A DNA stretch of 9,339 bases from Pseudanabaena sp. CAN_BIN31 (GCA_026785865.1 JAJAZG010000212.1:1-9339), one strand, 5' to 3'. Shown: positions 1 through 6,561, counted from the first letter of the stretch. Made by a program: numbers and translations. Notes: generated from the sequence alone by a model not told the origin.

Positions 1-57
1 ATTTTTGTTAATTTTTTAAATGATAAAATTTTTTTAATTATTTATAAAAAATAAAAA
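1..57. other. AT-rich intergenic stretch
   Basis: About 57 bases that are almost entirely A and T, with long T and A runs. No open reading frame, RNA gene or convincing promoter is visible. It ends abruptly at a GC-rich palindrome, so it may be the tail of an upstream intergenic region. Its left part is cut by the window edge. Confidence 0.6.
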
Positions 58-118
58 CCAAACCCAAAAACGCTGGGGCCCCCGCGGCGCGGGCCCCACA
101 GCTTTTTCGGTTTTGGTT
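56..118. repeat. GC-rich palindromic intergenic repeat (copy 1)
   Basis: An imperfect palindrome of about 63 bp. The outer arms AACCAAA...TTTTGGTT and AAAAA...TTTTT enclose a strong GC core, TGGGGCCC at 74-81 pairing with GGGCCCCA at 91-98. Read on the minus strand it contains AAAAAGCTGTGG and then GTTTTTGGGTTTGG, closely matching the flanks of the hairpin just after gmd but in the opposite orientation. It could terminate transcription from either side. I infer a member of a dispersed hairpin family rather than a gene-specific element. Confidence 0.6.
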
Positions 119-157
119 GATTATTTACTTAAGAGAGCGATTTTTATCCTCCCTCTC

Positions 158-186
158 TTGTGGATTTCGCTACTCATTGCTATAAA
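158..186 (+). promoter_or_regulatory. Likely sigma70-type promoter of gmd
   Basis: TTGTGG at 158-163 and TATAAA at 181-186 are separated by exactly 17 bases, placing transcription start near 193 and giving a leader of roughly 26 nt before the gmd ATG at 219. An inverted repeat, AAGAGAG at 131-137 and CTCTCTT at 153-159, overlaps the -35 box and could be an operator. That last point is weak inference. Confidence 0.5.
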
Positions 187-218
187 CTTTGTGTAACATC
201 ATTTCAAACCACTACTTC

Positions 219-1289
219 ATGAGTAAATCTAAACGCGCCCTAATCACAGGTATTACTGGTCAAGATGGATCTTATTTATCAGAACTTTTATTAGCAAAAG
301 GGTACGAAGTACATGGCATCATTCGCCGCACTTCTACGATTAATACCGATCGCCTCGATCATATGTATCAAGATCCGCACCTACCAGAAACTAAACTATT
401 TCTGCATTATGGCGATCTCACTGATGGTACAACCCTAGGGCGAATTTTAGAAGCAGTCCGACCCCATGAAGTATTCAACCTCGGCGCTCAATCCCATGTG
501 CGCGTCAGCTTTGACTCTCCTGAATATACAGTTGATGCTGTGGGCATGGGAACTTTGCGACTGCTAGAAGCGATTCGCGATTATCACCAACGCAACGATC
601 GCCAGATCCGTTTTTATCAAGCAGGTTCTTCAGAGATGTATGGCTTAGTCCAAGCCGTACCCCAAAATGAGGATACGCCTTTTTATCCCCGCAGTCACTA
701 TGCTTGCGCGAAGGTCTATGCCCATTGGCAGACGATTAATTATCGTGAGTCCTATGGCATGTTTGCTTGCAATGGGATTTTGTTTAACCACGAATCGCCG
801 CGTCGTGGTGAAACATTTGTGACCCGTAAGATTACAAGGGCGATCGCTCGCATCGTTGGTAATCAGCAGAAAAAACTGTACTTAGGCAATCTTGATTCCA
901 AACGCGATTGGGGCTATGCCAAAGACTATGTTGAGGCGATGTGGTTGATGTTGCAGCAAGAAACTCCCGATGACTATGTAGTTTCGACAGGTGAAACTCA
1001 TTCAGTACGCGAGTTTCTTGAAGAGGCTTTTGCTTACGTTAATCTCAAATGGGAAGATTATGTCGAGATCGATCCCCGCTATTTTCGTCCTGCGGAAGTC
1101 GATCTATTGTTAGGCGACTCGACAAAAGCCAAACAAAAGTTGGGCTGGGAACCGAAAGTTACCTTCAAAGCTTTGGTGGAGCTAATGGTTGATGCCGATC
1201 TAGCAGCATTGGGATTGCCAAATCCTAAAGGGACACATTCTCAAGACATTGCCACATTACGAAATGTGGGACAAGCCTCGACTTGGTAA
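219..1289 (+). CDS. gmd: GDP-mannose 4,6-dehydratase
   Basis: A 356-residue extended short-chain dehydrogenase that converts GDP-D-mannose to GDP-4-keto-6-deoxy-D-mannose in the cytoplasm, the first step to GDP-L-fucose. The NADP-binding glycine motif is at residues 11-17 (GITGQDG). The catalytic set is visible as QAGSSEMYG (Ser137 and Glu139, matching Thr132 and Glu134 of the E. coli enzyme) and YACAK (Tyr161, Lys165). The family signature NHESPRRGETFVTRKI lies at 190-205. Length is normal. I chose the ATG at 219, not the upstream in-frame TTG at 189, because translation from MSKSKRALITG matches the family N-terminus and 189 lies at or before the predicted transcription start. No Shine-Dalgarno sequence is obvious. 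One oddity is His160, where relatives usually have Pro before the catalytic Tyr. The next gene, fcl, does the second pathway step. Confidence 0.97.
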   Translation: MSKSKRALITGITGQDGSYLSELLLAKGYEVHGIIRRTSTINTDRLDHMYQDPHLPETKLFLHYGDLTDGTTLGRILEAVRPHEVFNLGAQSHVRVSFDSPEYTVDAVGMGTLRLLEAIRDYHQRNDRQIRFYQAGSSEMYGLVQAVPQNEDTPFYPRSHYACAKVYAHWQTINYRESYGMFACNGILFNHESPRRGETFVTRKITRAIARIVGNQQKKLYLGNLDSKRDWGYAKDYVEAMWLMLQQETPDDYVVSTGETHSVREFLEEAFAYVNLKWEDYVEIDPRYFRPAEVDLLLGDSTKAKQKLGWEPKVTFKALVELMVDADLAALGLPNPKGTHSQDIATLRNVGQASTW

Positions 1290-1291
1290 AT

Positions 1292-1330
1292 AAAAGCTGT
1301 GGCGCACGCTGTGCGTGCACCACAGCTTTT
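1292..1330. terminator. Hairpin repeat after gmd (copy 2), possible terminator
   Basis: An 18-bp stem with a 3-nt loop and a single C-A mismatch: arm 1292-1309 pairs with 1313-1330, starting AAAAGCTGTGG and ending CCACAGCTTTT. It begins 3 bases after the gmd stop codon and is followed by TGGGTTTT. It could terminate or attenuate transcription between gmd and fcl, or protect the 3' end of gmd mRNA. It shares sequence with the hairpins at 56-118 and 8677-8733. Confidence 0.65.
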
Positions 1331-1408
1331 TGGGTTTTATATTTAATTAGACTGACCTGCTTACAAGCATTCAAAAACTGTACGAAGAAGTATTGTCAAT
1401 AAATTTCT

Positions 1409-2365
1409 ATGCTAGAAAATCAATCAAATCTCCAATTTAAAGATCAAAAAATCCTAGTCACTGGCGGTGCGGGCTTTTTAGGAAAGCGAGTAATCGCCCA
1501 ACTAGTCGCCGCAGGAGCCAATCCAGATTTGATCACCGTGCCGCGATCTAAAGACAATGATTTGCGATCGCTTGCCATCTGCGAAAAAGCCGTTCAAGAT
1601 CAAGATTTAATCATTCATCTTGCCGCTCATGTTGGCGGCATTGGACTCAATCGCGAAAAACCTGCCGAGCTTTTTTATGACAACCTGATGATGGGTGTGC
1701 AGTTAATTCATGCTGCCTATGAAGCTAAGGTGCAGAAATTTGTTTGTGTTGGCACAATTTGCGCCTATCCCAACTTTACGCCCGTACCCTTTAAAGAGTC
1801 AGATCTATGGAATGGCTATCCTGAAGTCACCAACGCGCCCTATGGTGTCGCTAAAAAAGCTTTATTAGTCCAGTTGCAGTCCTATCGTCAGCAATATGGT
1901 TTTAACGGCATTTATTTACTGCCCGTTAACCTCTATGGCCCTGAAGACAATTTCGATCCGCGTAGTTCTCATGTAATTCCTGCGTTGATTCGGAAGGTTT
2001 ATGAGGCTCAACAAAAAGGCGATCGCGCAATTTCGGTATGGGGCAATGGCACACCAACTAGAGAATTTGTGTATTCCGAAGATGCAGCGCGGGGTATTGT
2101 CATGGCAGCCGCCGCCTATGACGAATCTGAGCCTGTAAATATTGGTACTGGTTTAGAGATTTCGATCAAAGATTTAATTTATTTAATTTGTGAATTAATG
2201 GGATACGATGGCGAAATTATTTGGGAAACCGACAAACCGAACGGTCAGCCCCGCCGATGTCTGGATGTGGAACGCGCAAAGCAAGCATTTGGATTTACGG
2301 CTCAGGTAGATTTTCGCGAAGGTTTAAACCAGACGATCGCTTGGTATCGAAAATACGCAAGTTAA
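1409..2365 (+). CDS. fcl: GDP-L-fucose synthase (GDP-4-keto-6-deoxy-D-mannose 3,5-epimerase-4-reductase)
   Basis: A 318-residue extended SDR enzyme that epimerises and then reduces the Gmd product with NADPH to give GDP-L-fucose, a donor for fucosylated surface polysaccharide. The nucleotide-binding motif GGAGFLG is at 19-25. LAAHVGGI at 71-78 is typical of the family. Catalytic positions can be placed: Thr116 in GTICAYP (Ser107 in E. coli), Cys118 (Cys109), Tyr145 and Lys149 in YGVAK (Tyr136, Lys140), and His188 in SHVIPALI (His179). The Thr-for-Ser change is seen in related sugar-nucleotide dehydrogenases and should still work. The ATG at 1409 gives a normal length; no clear Shine-Dalgarno motif precedes it. 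It lies 119 nt after gmd with a hairpin between, so expression may be partly uncoupled. Also known as wcaG. Confidence 0.96.
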   Translation: MLENQSNLQFKDQKILVTGGAGFLGKRVIAQLVAAGANPDLITVPRSKDNDLRSLAICEKAVQDQDLIIHLAAHVGGIGLNREKPAELFYDNLMMGVQLIHAAYEAKVQKFVCVGTICAYPNFTPVPFKESDLWNGYPEVTNAPYGVAKKALLVQLQSYRQQYGFNGIYLLPVNLYGPEDNFDPRSSHVIPALIRKVYEAQQKGDRAISVWGNGTPTREFVYSEDAARGIVMAAAAYDESEPVNIGTGLEISIKDLIYLICELMGYDGEIIWETDKPNGQPRRCLDVERAKQAFGFTAQVDFREGLNQTIAWYRKYAS

Positions 2366-2387
2366 GTTAATTAGGTGCTGTATGCCC

Positions 2388-2418
2388 GATCGCTAAAAAA
2401 AATTGTTTTTTGGCGATC
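2388..2418. terminator. A/T-rich hairpin after fcl, possible terminator
   Basis: GATCGC followed by T and six A (2388-2400) pairs with six T, G and GCGATC (2406-2418): 13 bp including one G-T pair, with a 5-nt loop. It starts 22 nt past the fcl stop. The T run is inside the stem rather than after it, so it is not a textbook intrinsic terminator. It nevertheless sits where one would be expected, before the tRNA gene. Confidence 0.4.
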
Positions 2419-2425
2419 ATAATTC

Positions 2426-2453
2426 TTGCATATGTACCAAGCTTTGGTATGAT
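2426..2453 (+). promoter_or_regulatory. Likely promoter of the tRNA-Ser gene
   Basis: TTGCAT (2426-2431) and TATGAT (2448-2453) are 16 bases apart, upstream of the tRNA at 2511, implying a leader of roughly 50 nt to be removed by RNase P. A dyad, TACCAA at 2435-2440 and TTGGTA at 2444-2449, fills the spacer and overlaps the -10 box. Confidence 0.45.
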
Positions 2454-2510
2454 TAAAATCCGCGTGATAAAACAAGCAAATTTGTAAAAGTTTCTTGTAA
2501 AGTCCAGCGA

Positions 2511-2597
2511 GGAGAGATGGCCGAGTGGTTGAAGGCGCAGCACTGGAAATGCTGTTTAGGGGCAACTTTAACGAGGGTTCGAATCCCTCTCTCTCCG
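2511..2597 (+). tRNA. tRNA-Ser (anticodon GGA)
   Basis: An 87-nt class II tRNA. The acceptor arms GGAGAGA (2511-2517) and TCTCTCC (2590-2596) pair fully, with discriminator G at 2597. The anticodon stem CAGCA/TGCTG encloses a 7-nt loop, CTGGAAA, with anticodon GGA at 2545-2547, reading UCC and UCU. The T arm is GAGGG, TTCGAAT, CCCTC (2573-2589). The long variable arm (about 2555-2572) is the serine hallmark. CCA is not encoded; GTAA follows. Confidence 0.97.
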
Positions 2598-2618
2598 TAA
2601 TTAAATAGGCTCTAAAGC

Positions 2619-2660
2619 CAAAAAATAAAGAGAAAGCGAAAGCTTTCTCTTTATTTTTTG
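2619..2660 (+). terminator. Intrinsic terminator after tRNA-Ser
   Basis: A perfect 19-bp stem, 2619-2637 with 2642-2660, closed by a GAAA tetraloop (GNRA type). The 3' arm ends in six T. It lies 21 nt after the mature tRNA end. Because the 5' arm has six A, it can work in both directions. It overlaps the first base of a HIP1 octamer. Confidence 0.8.
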
Positions 2661-2705
2661 CGATCGCTGTAAAATGTAAAGGAATATAAACAAGAACTAA
2701 CTTAT

Positions 2706-3749
2706 ATGCTTTATACCCCGCCTTGGCATCTCACCAATGGATTACTGATGACCCTTTATACGGCTTTGCGGGTAAGTCGGAAATGGGAAAACTTCACAGT
2801 TGAACCAGAACCCATTTATCAAGAGCATATTTTCACTGGTGCAAATGGAGTTCCTATTTTTGGGAAGTATGCAATTCCTGAAGGCGCAAAAGGAACAATC
2901 GTGGGAACCTATGGAATTACAGGGGATTTAGATAATCAATGGTTTCTTAAAATCTTTGGGCGCAAGGCTCTTGATAGAGGTTATGCCGTAGTTCTATTTG
3001 ATTGGCGAGCGCATGGTAAAACTGCCGAGCTTTCACCAGCCTTGACCTCTGATGGATTATACGAAGGCGAAGATTTTATTCGTATCGCCAACACTGCCAA
3101 ACAACTAGGCTGCCCTGCTCCGTTTTGGTTAACAGGATATTCCCTCGGTGGTCAGTTGGCTTTGTGGGGTATCAAAGCAGGAGAAGCGATCGCGGATTGG
3201 GGCAGCGATTTAGAAATTACATCGGCTGATATCGCAGGCGGCGCAGTGATTTGTCCTAGCGTTGACTCTAATCGATCGCTTACTTATTTAGTCAAAGATG
3301 AATTGGGAAGATTTCTCGAAAAGGCGATCGCCCGCGAGCTAAAAAAACTAGGGCGACGGATGGCAAAAATACATCCTGAAGCGATTGATCGCGATGCGGT
3401 AGAACGCGCCAATAGCATTTGGGGATTTGATCATGAATTGACGATCACCAAATTAGGTTTCGATTCTGTCGAAGCATATTACGATGCTAGTTGTCCGTTA
3501 TATTTCATGCCCCAGCTACAAAAGCCGACTTTAATTCTTTACGCGGCAGACGATCCCATGTTCGATCCCTCAATTATTCCTGATATAGAAAAAATTGCCC
3601 AAGAGAACCCTGCAATTAAGCTTCTATTAACTGAATATGGTGGTCATGTTGGTTATGTCAGCAGTAAAAAATGCCAGAATGAATATGGCGATCGCGATCG
3701 CTGGTGGGCATGGAATCGAGTTTTTGAATGGATAGAATCTTTGCGCTAA
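2706..3749 (+). CDS. Alpha/beta hydrolase, YheT/EMB8-like
   Basis: A 347-residue alpha/beta-hydrolase-fold protein; the substrate is unknown. The nucleophile elbow is GYSLGG with Ser146. The likely acid is Asp283 in ADDPMFDPS and the base is His314 in GGHVGYVSS. The oxyanion region around 68-75 reads TYGITGDL, and DWRAHGKT at 99-106 matches the strand and turn after it. The N-terminal segment PPWHLTNGLLMTLYTA resembles the conserved start of YheT/EMB8-type hydrolases, which favours the ATG at 2706 over the in-frame ATG at 2748, although 2748 has a closer GGA upstream. No signal peptide or membrane helix is apparent, so it is probably cytoplasmic. It is transcribed away from the tRNA terminator and closed by paired hairpins at 3769-3835, so it is likely monocistronic. 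The fold is near certain; esterase or lipase activity is inference. Confidence 0.9.
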   Translation: MLYTPPWHLTNGLLMTLYTALRVSRKWENFTVEPEPIYQEHIFTGANGVPIFGKYAIPEGAKGTIVGTYGITGDLDNQWFLKIFGRKALDRGYAVVLFDWRAHGKTAELSPALTSDGLYEGEDFIRIANTAKQLGCPAPFWLTGYSLGGQLALWGIKAGEAIADWGSDLEITSADIAGGAVICPSVDSNRSLTYLVKDELGRFLEKAIARELKKLGRRMAKIHPEAIDRDAVERANSIWGFDHELTITKLGFDSVEAYYDASCPLYFMPQLQKPTLILYAADDPMFDPSIIPDIEKIAQENPAIKLLLTEYGGHVGYVSSKKCQNEYGDRDRWWAWNRVFEWIESLR

Positions 3750-3768
3750 AGATTCAAAGTTTTTGTCG

Positions 3769-3812
3769 TAAGCTGATGTGCCTTTAAGGCATTTTAAATG
3801 CCGATCAGCTTA
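3769..3812. repeat. Compound hairpin with alternative inner stems
   Basis: An outer stem, TAAGCTGAT at 3769-3777 with ATCAGCTTA at 3804-3812, encloses two mutually exclusive inner hairpins that share GGCA at 3788-3791: TGCCTT/AAGGCA (3779-3791) and GGCATTT/AAATGCC (3788-3802). It lies 20 nt after the hydrolase stop codon and probably forms part of its 3' end. Confidence 0.6.
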
Positions 3813-3835
3813 ACAAGGGGCTTAAGCCCCTTGTT
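3812..3835. terminator. Perfect palindrome, likely bidirectional terminator
   Basis: A perfect 24-bp palindrome with half-site AACAAGGGGCTT, followed by T at 3836 and ATCC. It directly follows, and overlaps by one base, the compound hairpin. It most likely terminates the hydrolase transcript before the exonuclease gene at 3917. The T tail is short, so termination efficiency is uncertain. Confidence 0.6.
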
Positions 3836-3916
3836 TATCCACAAATGATTTAGGATTGCTATAAGTCTGTATAACTATTACTACAGCTAACCTAAAAATC
3901 CAAATAAAAAATTAAG

Positions 3917-4540
3917 ATGCCAGCTTTTAAAATTTTTGATAACGATATAGACTTTGAAACCCTGCAAGAATATCTTGGCTGTGAAGCGATCGCGATTGAC
4001 ACTGAAGCGATGGGGTTAATTCCTAGACGCGATCGCTTATGCTTAATCCAAATTTGCAATGATGACGAGACTGTAAGCATAGTTCGCATTGCTCAAGGGA
4101 GTAAGGAAGCGCCTAACCTTAAATACTTGTTTGAAGCGCCCGATGTTACTAAGGTTTTTCACTATGCGCGATTTGATGTTGCCATGCTGGAAGCGCATCT
4201 CAGTATTGCGACTCATCCACTTTTTTGTACTAAAATTGCTAGCAAACTTGCGAGGACATATACCGACAAACATGGTTTAAAGGAACTAGTACGCGAACTC
4301 GAAAAAATTGAACTAGATAAAACATCCCAATGTTCAGACTGGGGAAATGTGCGTGTTCTCTCGGAAAAGCAGTTACAGTATGCCGCTAATGATGTGCGCT
4401 ACTTGTTGTCAGTCCATCGAAAGCTGATTGATATGCTGATTCGGGAAAATCGCTATGATCTTGCCAAGGCTTGTTTTGCTCACATTCCGACGCTTGTTTA
4501 CTTAGATTTGCTAGGCTATACGGATGTTTTTGCTCATTAA
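3917..4540 (+). CDS. nrnC: RNase D-family 3'-5' exonuclease, NrnC-like dinucleotidase
   Basis: A 207-residue DEDDy exonuclease. Metal-binding residues appear in three motifs: Asp28 and Glu30 in DTEAMGL, Asp87 in FHYARFDVAML, and Asp159 with Tyr155 in YAANDVRYL. It has no HRDC domains, so it is much shorter than E. coli RNase D (about 375 residues). Its closest match from memory is NrnC of alphaproteobacteria: the stretches RRDRLCLIQ, CTKIASKLARTYTDKHGLKE and the C-terminal LDLLGYTDVFAH correspond nearly residue for residue. NrnC enzymes cleave dinucleotides, including pGpG, at the end of RNA and c-di-GMP breakdown, replacing oligoribonuclease. The assignment to NrnC rather than generic RNase D is my inference from sequence. 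The gene would usually be annotated rnd. It is separate from the hydrolase (167-nt gap with hairpins) and convergent with asnS. Confidence 0.88.
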   Translation: MPAFKIFDNDIDFETLQEYLGCEAIAIDTEAMGLIPRRDRLCLIQICNDDETVSIVRIAQGSKEAPNLKYLFEAPDVTKVFHYARFDVAMLEAHLSIATHPLFCTKIASKLARTYTDKHGLKELVRELEKIELDKTSQCSDWGNVRVLSEKQLQYAANDVRYLLSVHRKLIDMLIRENRYDLAKACFAHIPTLVYLDLLGYTDVFAH

Positions 4541-4556
4541 AACTATTACTTAAGCT

Positions 4557-4607
4557 ATGCAAAGTCAACCCATCAAGGGATTTCGCGCCAGTTTTTTGGC
4601 TTTGCAT
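4557..4607. other. Inverted repeat between convergent nrnC and asnS
   Basis: ATGCAAAG (4557-4564) and CTTTGCAT (4600-4607) are perfect 8-bp arms around a 35-nt loop that includes six T. The 173-bp convergent gap (4541-4713) also holds a weaker 7-bp dyad, CATCATG at 4686-4692 and CATGATG at 4705-4711, next to the asnS stop. Neither has a clear T tail, so a termination role is only suggested by position. Nothing else is seen in the gap. Confidence 0.35.
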
Positions 4608-4713
4608 CTATTCATAGGTCGAAATCTAAGATCAGTTATTTGCCACGATGATTATGGAAGACGATCGCGCGATCGCCGCAACTTACATCATGGGCGAACT
4701 AGCACATGATGCA

Positions 4714-6114
4714 TTAAAATTCAGCACTCTGCGGAAATCGAGGGAATGGAATCACATCACGAATATTGCCCATGCCTGTGATGAACTGAACTAAACGCTC
4801 AAAACCAAGTCCAAAGCCAGCATGAGGCACAGTTCCATAGCGGCGTAAATCGAGATACCACCAATAATCTTCTGGACTGAGTCCCACACCACGAATTCTC
4901 GCTTCCAATACATCAAGACGCTCTTCTCTTTGAGAACCGCCGATAATTTCACCAACCCCAGGAGCGAGAATATCCATCGCTCTTACGGTTTGGCGATCGC
5001 TTGTTGTCCCTTCATTCACCCGCATATAAAACGCTTTAATTCCAAGCGGATAATCCATCACGATTACTGGCTTCTGAAAATGTTCTTCTGCTAAAAATCG
5101 CTCATGCTCAGACTGCAAATCTAGCCCCCACTGCACAGGAAACTCAAAGGTTTTACTGCACTTTTCAAGAATAGCGATCGCCTCGGTATAAGTCACGCGC
5201 TCAAACTGCTCATCAACAATCTTGCGAGCATTTACCATCACCTGATCGTTTACCCGTTCTTGGAAAAACTCCATATCTTCGGGACAAGTTTCTAAAACAT
5301 AACTAAAAATATATTTAAGAAAATCTTCAGCAAGATCGGCATCACCTTCAAGATCGCAAAAAGCCATCTCTGGCTCGATCATCCAAAATTCAGCAAGGTG
5401 GCGCGAAGTATTTGAATTTTCGGCGCGAAAAGTGGGACCAAAAGTATAGACATTAGAAAAGGCACTCGCCATAATTTCTGCTTCTAGCTGACCACTCACA
5501 GTCAAGAAAGCAGGCTTCCCAAAAAAGTCTTGCGAAAAATCAACAGGTTTACCTGCCGCCGCCACTTTGTTTAAGTCAAAAGTAGTCACGGCAAACATTT
5601 CACCTGCGCCCTCACAGTCGCTAGCCGTCACGATCGGCGTATGCACCCACAAAAAGCCGCGCTCTTGAAAAAATTTGTGAACTGCAAACGCACAGGCATT
5701 TCTGACCCGAAATACTGCCCCAAACATATTTGTGCGTGGACGTAAATGGGCGATCGTGCGAAGAAATTCGATTGAATGACGTTTTTTCTGCAAGGGGTAG
5801 GTTTCAGGATCGGCAAGACCAAAAACAGCGATCGCCGTTGCTTGCATTTCGACTCTCTGCCCTTTACCCATGGACTCAACCAGAATGCCAGACACTTCGA
5901 TGGATGTGCCTGTAGTAATTTGCTTGATCAGGGTTTCATATCCTTCAATCGTCTGGGGTAGGACGATCTGTAAGCCCTGTAGCGACGATCCATCATTTAA
6001 TTCTAAGAAGGCAATCCCCTTTCCTTCTCGCTTTGTCCGTACCCAACCACGAACAATATATGAGTCATTAATCTTTCCACTACGCAATAAATCAACAATT
6101 CTTGCAGATGCCAT
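4714..6114 (-). CDS. asnS: Asparaginyl-tRNA synthetase
   Basis: A complete 466-residue class IIb aminoacyl-tRNA synthetase, the same length as E. coli AsnRS, which charges tRNA-Asn with asparagine using ATP in the cytoplasm. The N-terminal OB-fold anticodon-binding domain is at about 18-100 (VRGWVRTKREGKGIAFLEL). The catalytic core follows: TVSGQLEAE at 205-213 is the asparagine-binding stretch, motif 2 is FRAENSNTSRHLAEFWMIEPE around 229-249, and motif 3 is GFGLGFERL at 433-441. The C-terminus FPRFPQSAEF is typical of AsnRS rather than AspRS. The ATG gives the normal N-terminus, but no Shine-Dalgarno motif is visible upstream. A small gene on the same strand ends 52 nt before it and may share its transcript. 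A direct Asn-charging route means Asn-tRNA does not depend on the transamidation pathway. Confidence 0.98.
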   Translation of the reverse strand: MASARIVDLLRSGKINDSYIVRGWVRTKREGKGIAFLELNDGSSLQGLQIVLPQTIEGYETLIKQITTGTSIEVSGILVESMGKGQRVEMQATAIAVFGLADPETYPLQKKRHSIEFLRTIAHLRPRTNMFGAVFRVRNACAFAVHKFFQERGFLWVHTPIVTASDCEGAGEMFAVTTFDLNKVAAAGKPVDFSQDFFGKPAFLTVSGQLEAEIMASAFSNVYTFGPTFRAENSNTSRHLAEFWMIEPEMAFCDLEGDADLAEDFLKYIFSYVLETCPEDMEFFQERVNDQVMVNARKIVDEQFERVTYTEAIAILEKCSKTFEFPVQWGLDLQSEHERFLAEEHFQKPVIVMDYPLGIKAFYMRVNEGTTSDRQTVRAMDILAPGVGEIIGGSQREERLDVLEARIRGVGLSPEDYWWYLDLRRYGTVPHAGFGLGFERLVQFITGMGNIRDVIPFPRFPQSAEF

Positions 6115-6166
6115 TAGAAGTTATTACCCAGTATTTTTCAGCAATTTTTTATCTTCCTTTAGCCAA

Positions 6167-6376
6167 CTAGCTATCATATGCCATTTCGCGGATTAAGGGC
6201 AGTCGATTGCTAATATAGTGACTGAGATCATTTTGTTGATGTGAGTCTAAAGATGAGCGCTGTCGGACTTGGTCAACTAGCAAGCTCAATAAACCATCGT
6301 CATCAAGATTTAAGAGCAAATTGGGCTGAGCTTGACTAACTGAGTCCCAGAAGAGGCGTATGATAGCAGGCGACAT
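6167..6376 (-). CDS. Small hypothetical protein upstream of asnS
   Basis: A 69-residue, mostly helical and acidic protein with no membrane segment, signal peptide or cysteine. I do not recognise a named family, though the pattern (NLLLNLDDDGLLSLLVDQV, then a short linker and SHYISNRLPLIREMA) resembles small conserved cyanobacterial proteins of unknown function I recall only loosely. Support for a real gene: a good Shine-Dalgarno sequence, AAGGT on the minus strand (complement of 6385-6389), 8 nt before the ATG; same strand as asnS with a 52-nt gap; and sensible amino-acid composition. The hydrophobic periodicity of 17-36 and 52-66 suggests two amphipathic helices that could pack or dimerise. 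No function is assigned. Confidence 0.65.
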   Translation of the reverse strand: MSPAIIRLFWDSVSQAQPNLLLNLDDDGLLSLLVDQVRQRSSLDSHQQNDLSHYISNRLPLIREMAYDS

Positions 6377-6384
6377 ATGCGTTT

Positions 6385-6389
6385 ACCTT
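6385..6389 (-). promoter_or_regulatory. Ribosome-binding site of the 69-residue ORF
   Basis: The minus strand reads AAGGT, then eight bases, then ATG (6376). Most genes here lack a visible Shine-Dalgarno motif, so this one helps show that the small ORF is translated and fixes its start. Confidence 0.6.
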
Positions 6390-6491
6390 AATCTTAATAT
6401 TTTCCTAACAATTTATAGATTAGTTCATTTCCGTGTTAGTAATGTCCAAATTTACACAAAATGAAATAAAAAACACCTCTCTCAAGGTTGA

Positions 6492-6520
6492 TTGATAAAT
6501 ATCTATACAAAAAGTGTTAT
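6492..6520 (+). promoter_or_regulatory. Candidate promoter of pgl
   Basis: TTGATA (6492-6497) and TGTTAT (6515-6520) are 17 bases apart. The -35 box matches the consensus at five of six positions and the -10 box at four. Transcription would start near 6527, giving a leader of about 35 nt. The in-frame GTG at 6514 lies inside the -10 region and so would not be in this transcript. Confidence 0.4.
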
Positions 6521-6548
6521 TACTTCACTCTAATAATCTATTTCCGAT

Positions 6549-6555
6549 GGAGGTG
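6549..6555 (+). promoter_or_regulatory. Strong ribosome-binding site that sets the pgl start
   Basis: GGAGGTG lies 8 bases (counted from GGAGG) before the ATG at 6562. It is the strongest Shine-Dalgarno match in the window and decides the start against the upstream in-frame GTG at 6514 and ATG at 6547. Confidence 0.75.
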
Positions 6556-6561
6556 TTTTTT

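Noticed and set aside
189..218. Ten-codon N-terminal extension of gmd from a TTG codon
   Set aside because: The extension is unlike the family N-terminus, and the predicted transcription start (about 193) falls after the TTG.
2371..2565. 64-codon minus-strand ORF across the tRNA-Ser gene
   Set aside because: It overlaps a clear tRNA, its promoter and a hairpin; no protein character.
4557..4706. 49-codon ORF beginning MQSQ after nrnC, and a minus-strand ORF also beginning MQSQ
   Set aside because: Both starts arise from the two arms of the ATGCAAAG/CTTTGCAT inverted repeat. The minus one is antisense to nrnC. Neither has an RBS or recognisable content.
4648..4794. 48-codon plus-strand ORF running into the 3' end of asnS
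   Set aside because: No RBS, codons shaped by HIP1 palindromes and by the antisense of conserved asnS sequence; most likely a chance ORF.
6514..6561. Longer pgl starting at GTG 6514 or ATG 6547
   Set aside because: GTG 6514 overlaps a likely -10 box and has no RBS. ATG 6547 overlaps the Shine-Dalgarno itself, while ATG 6562 has ideal spacing from GGAGGTG.
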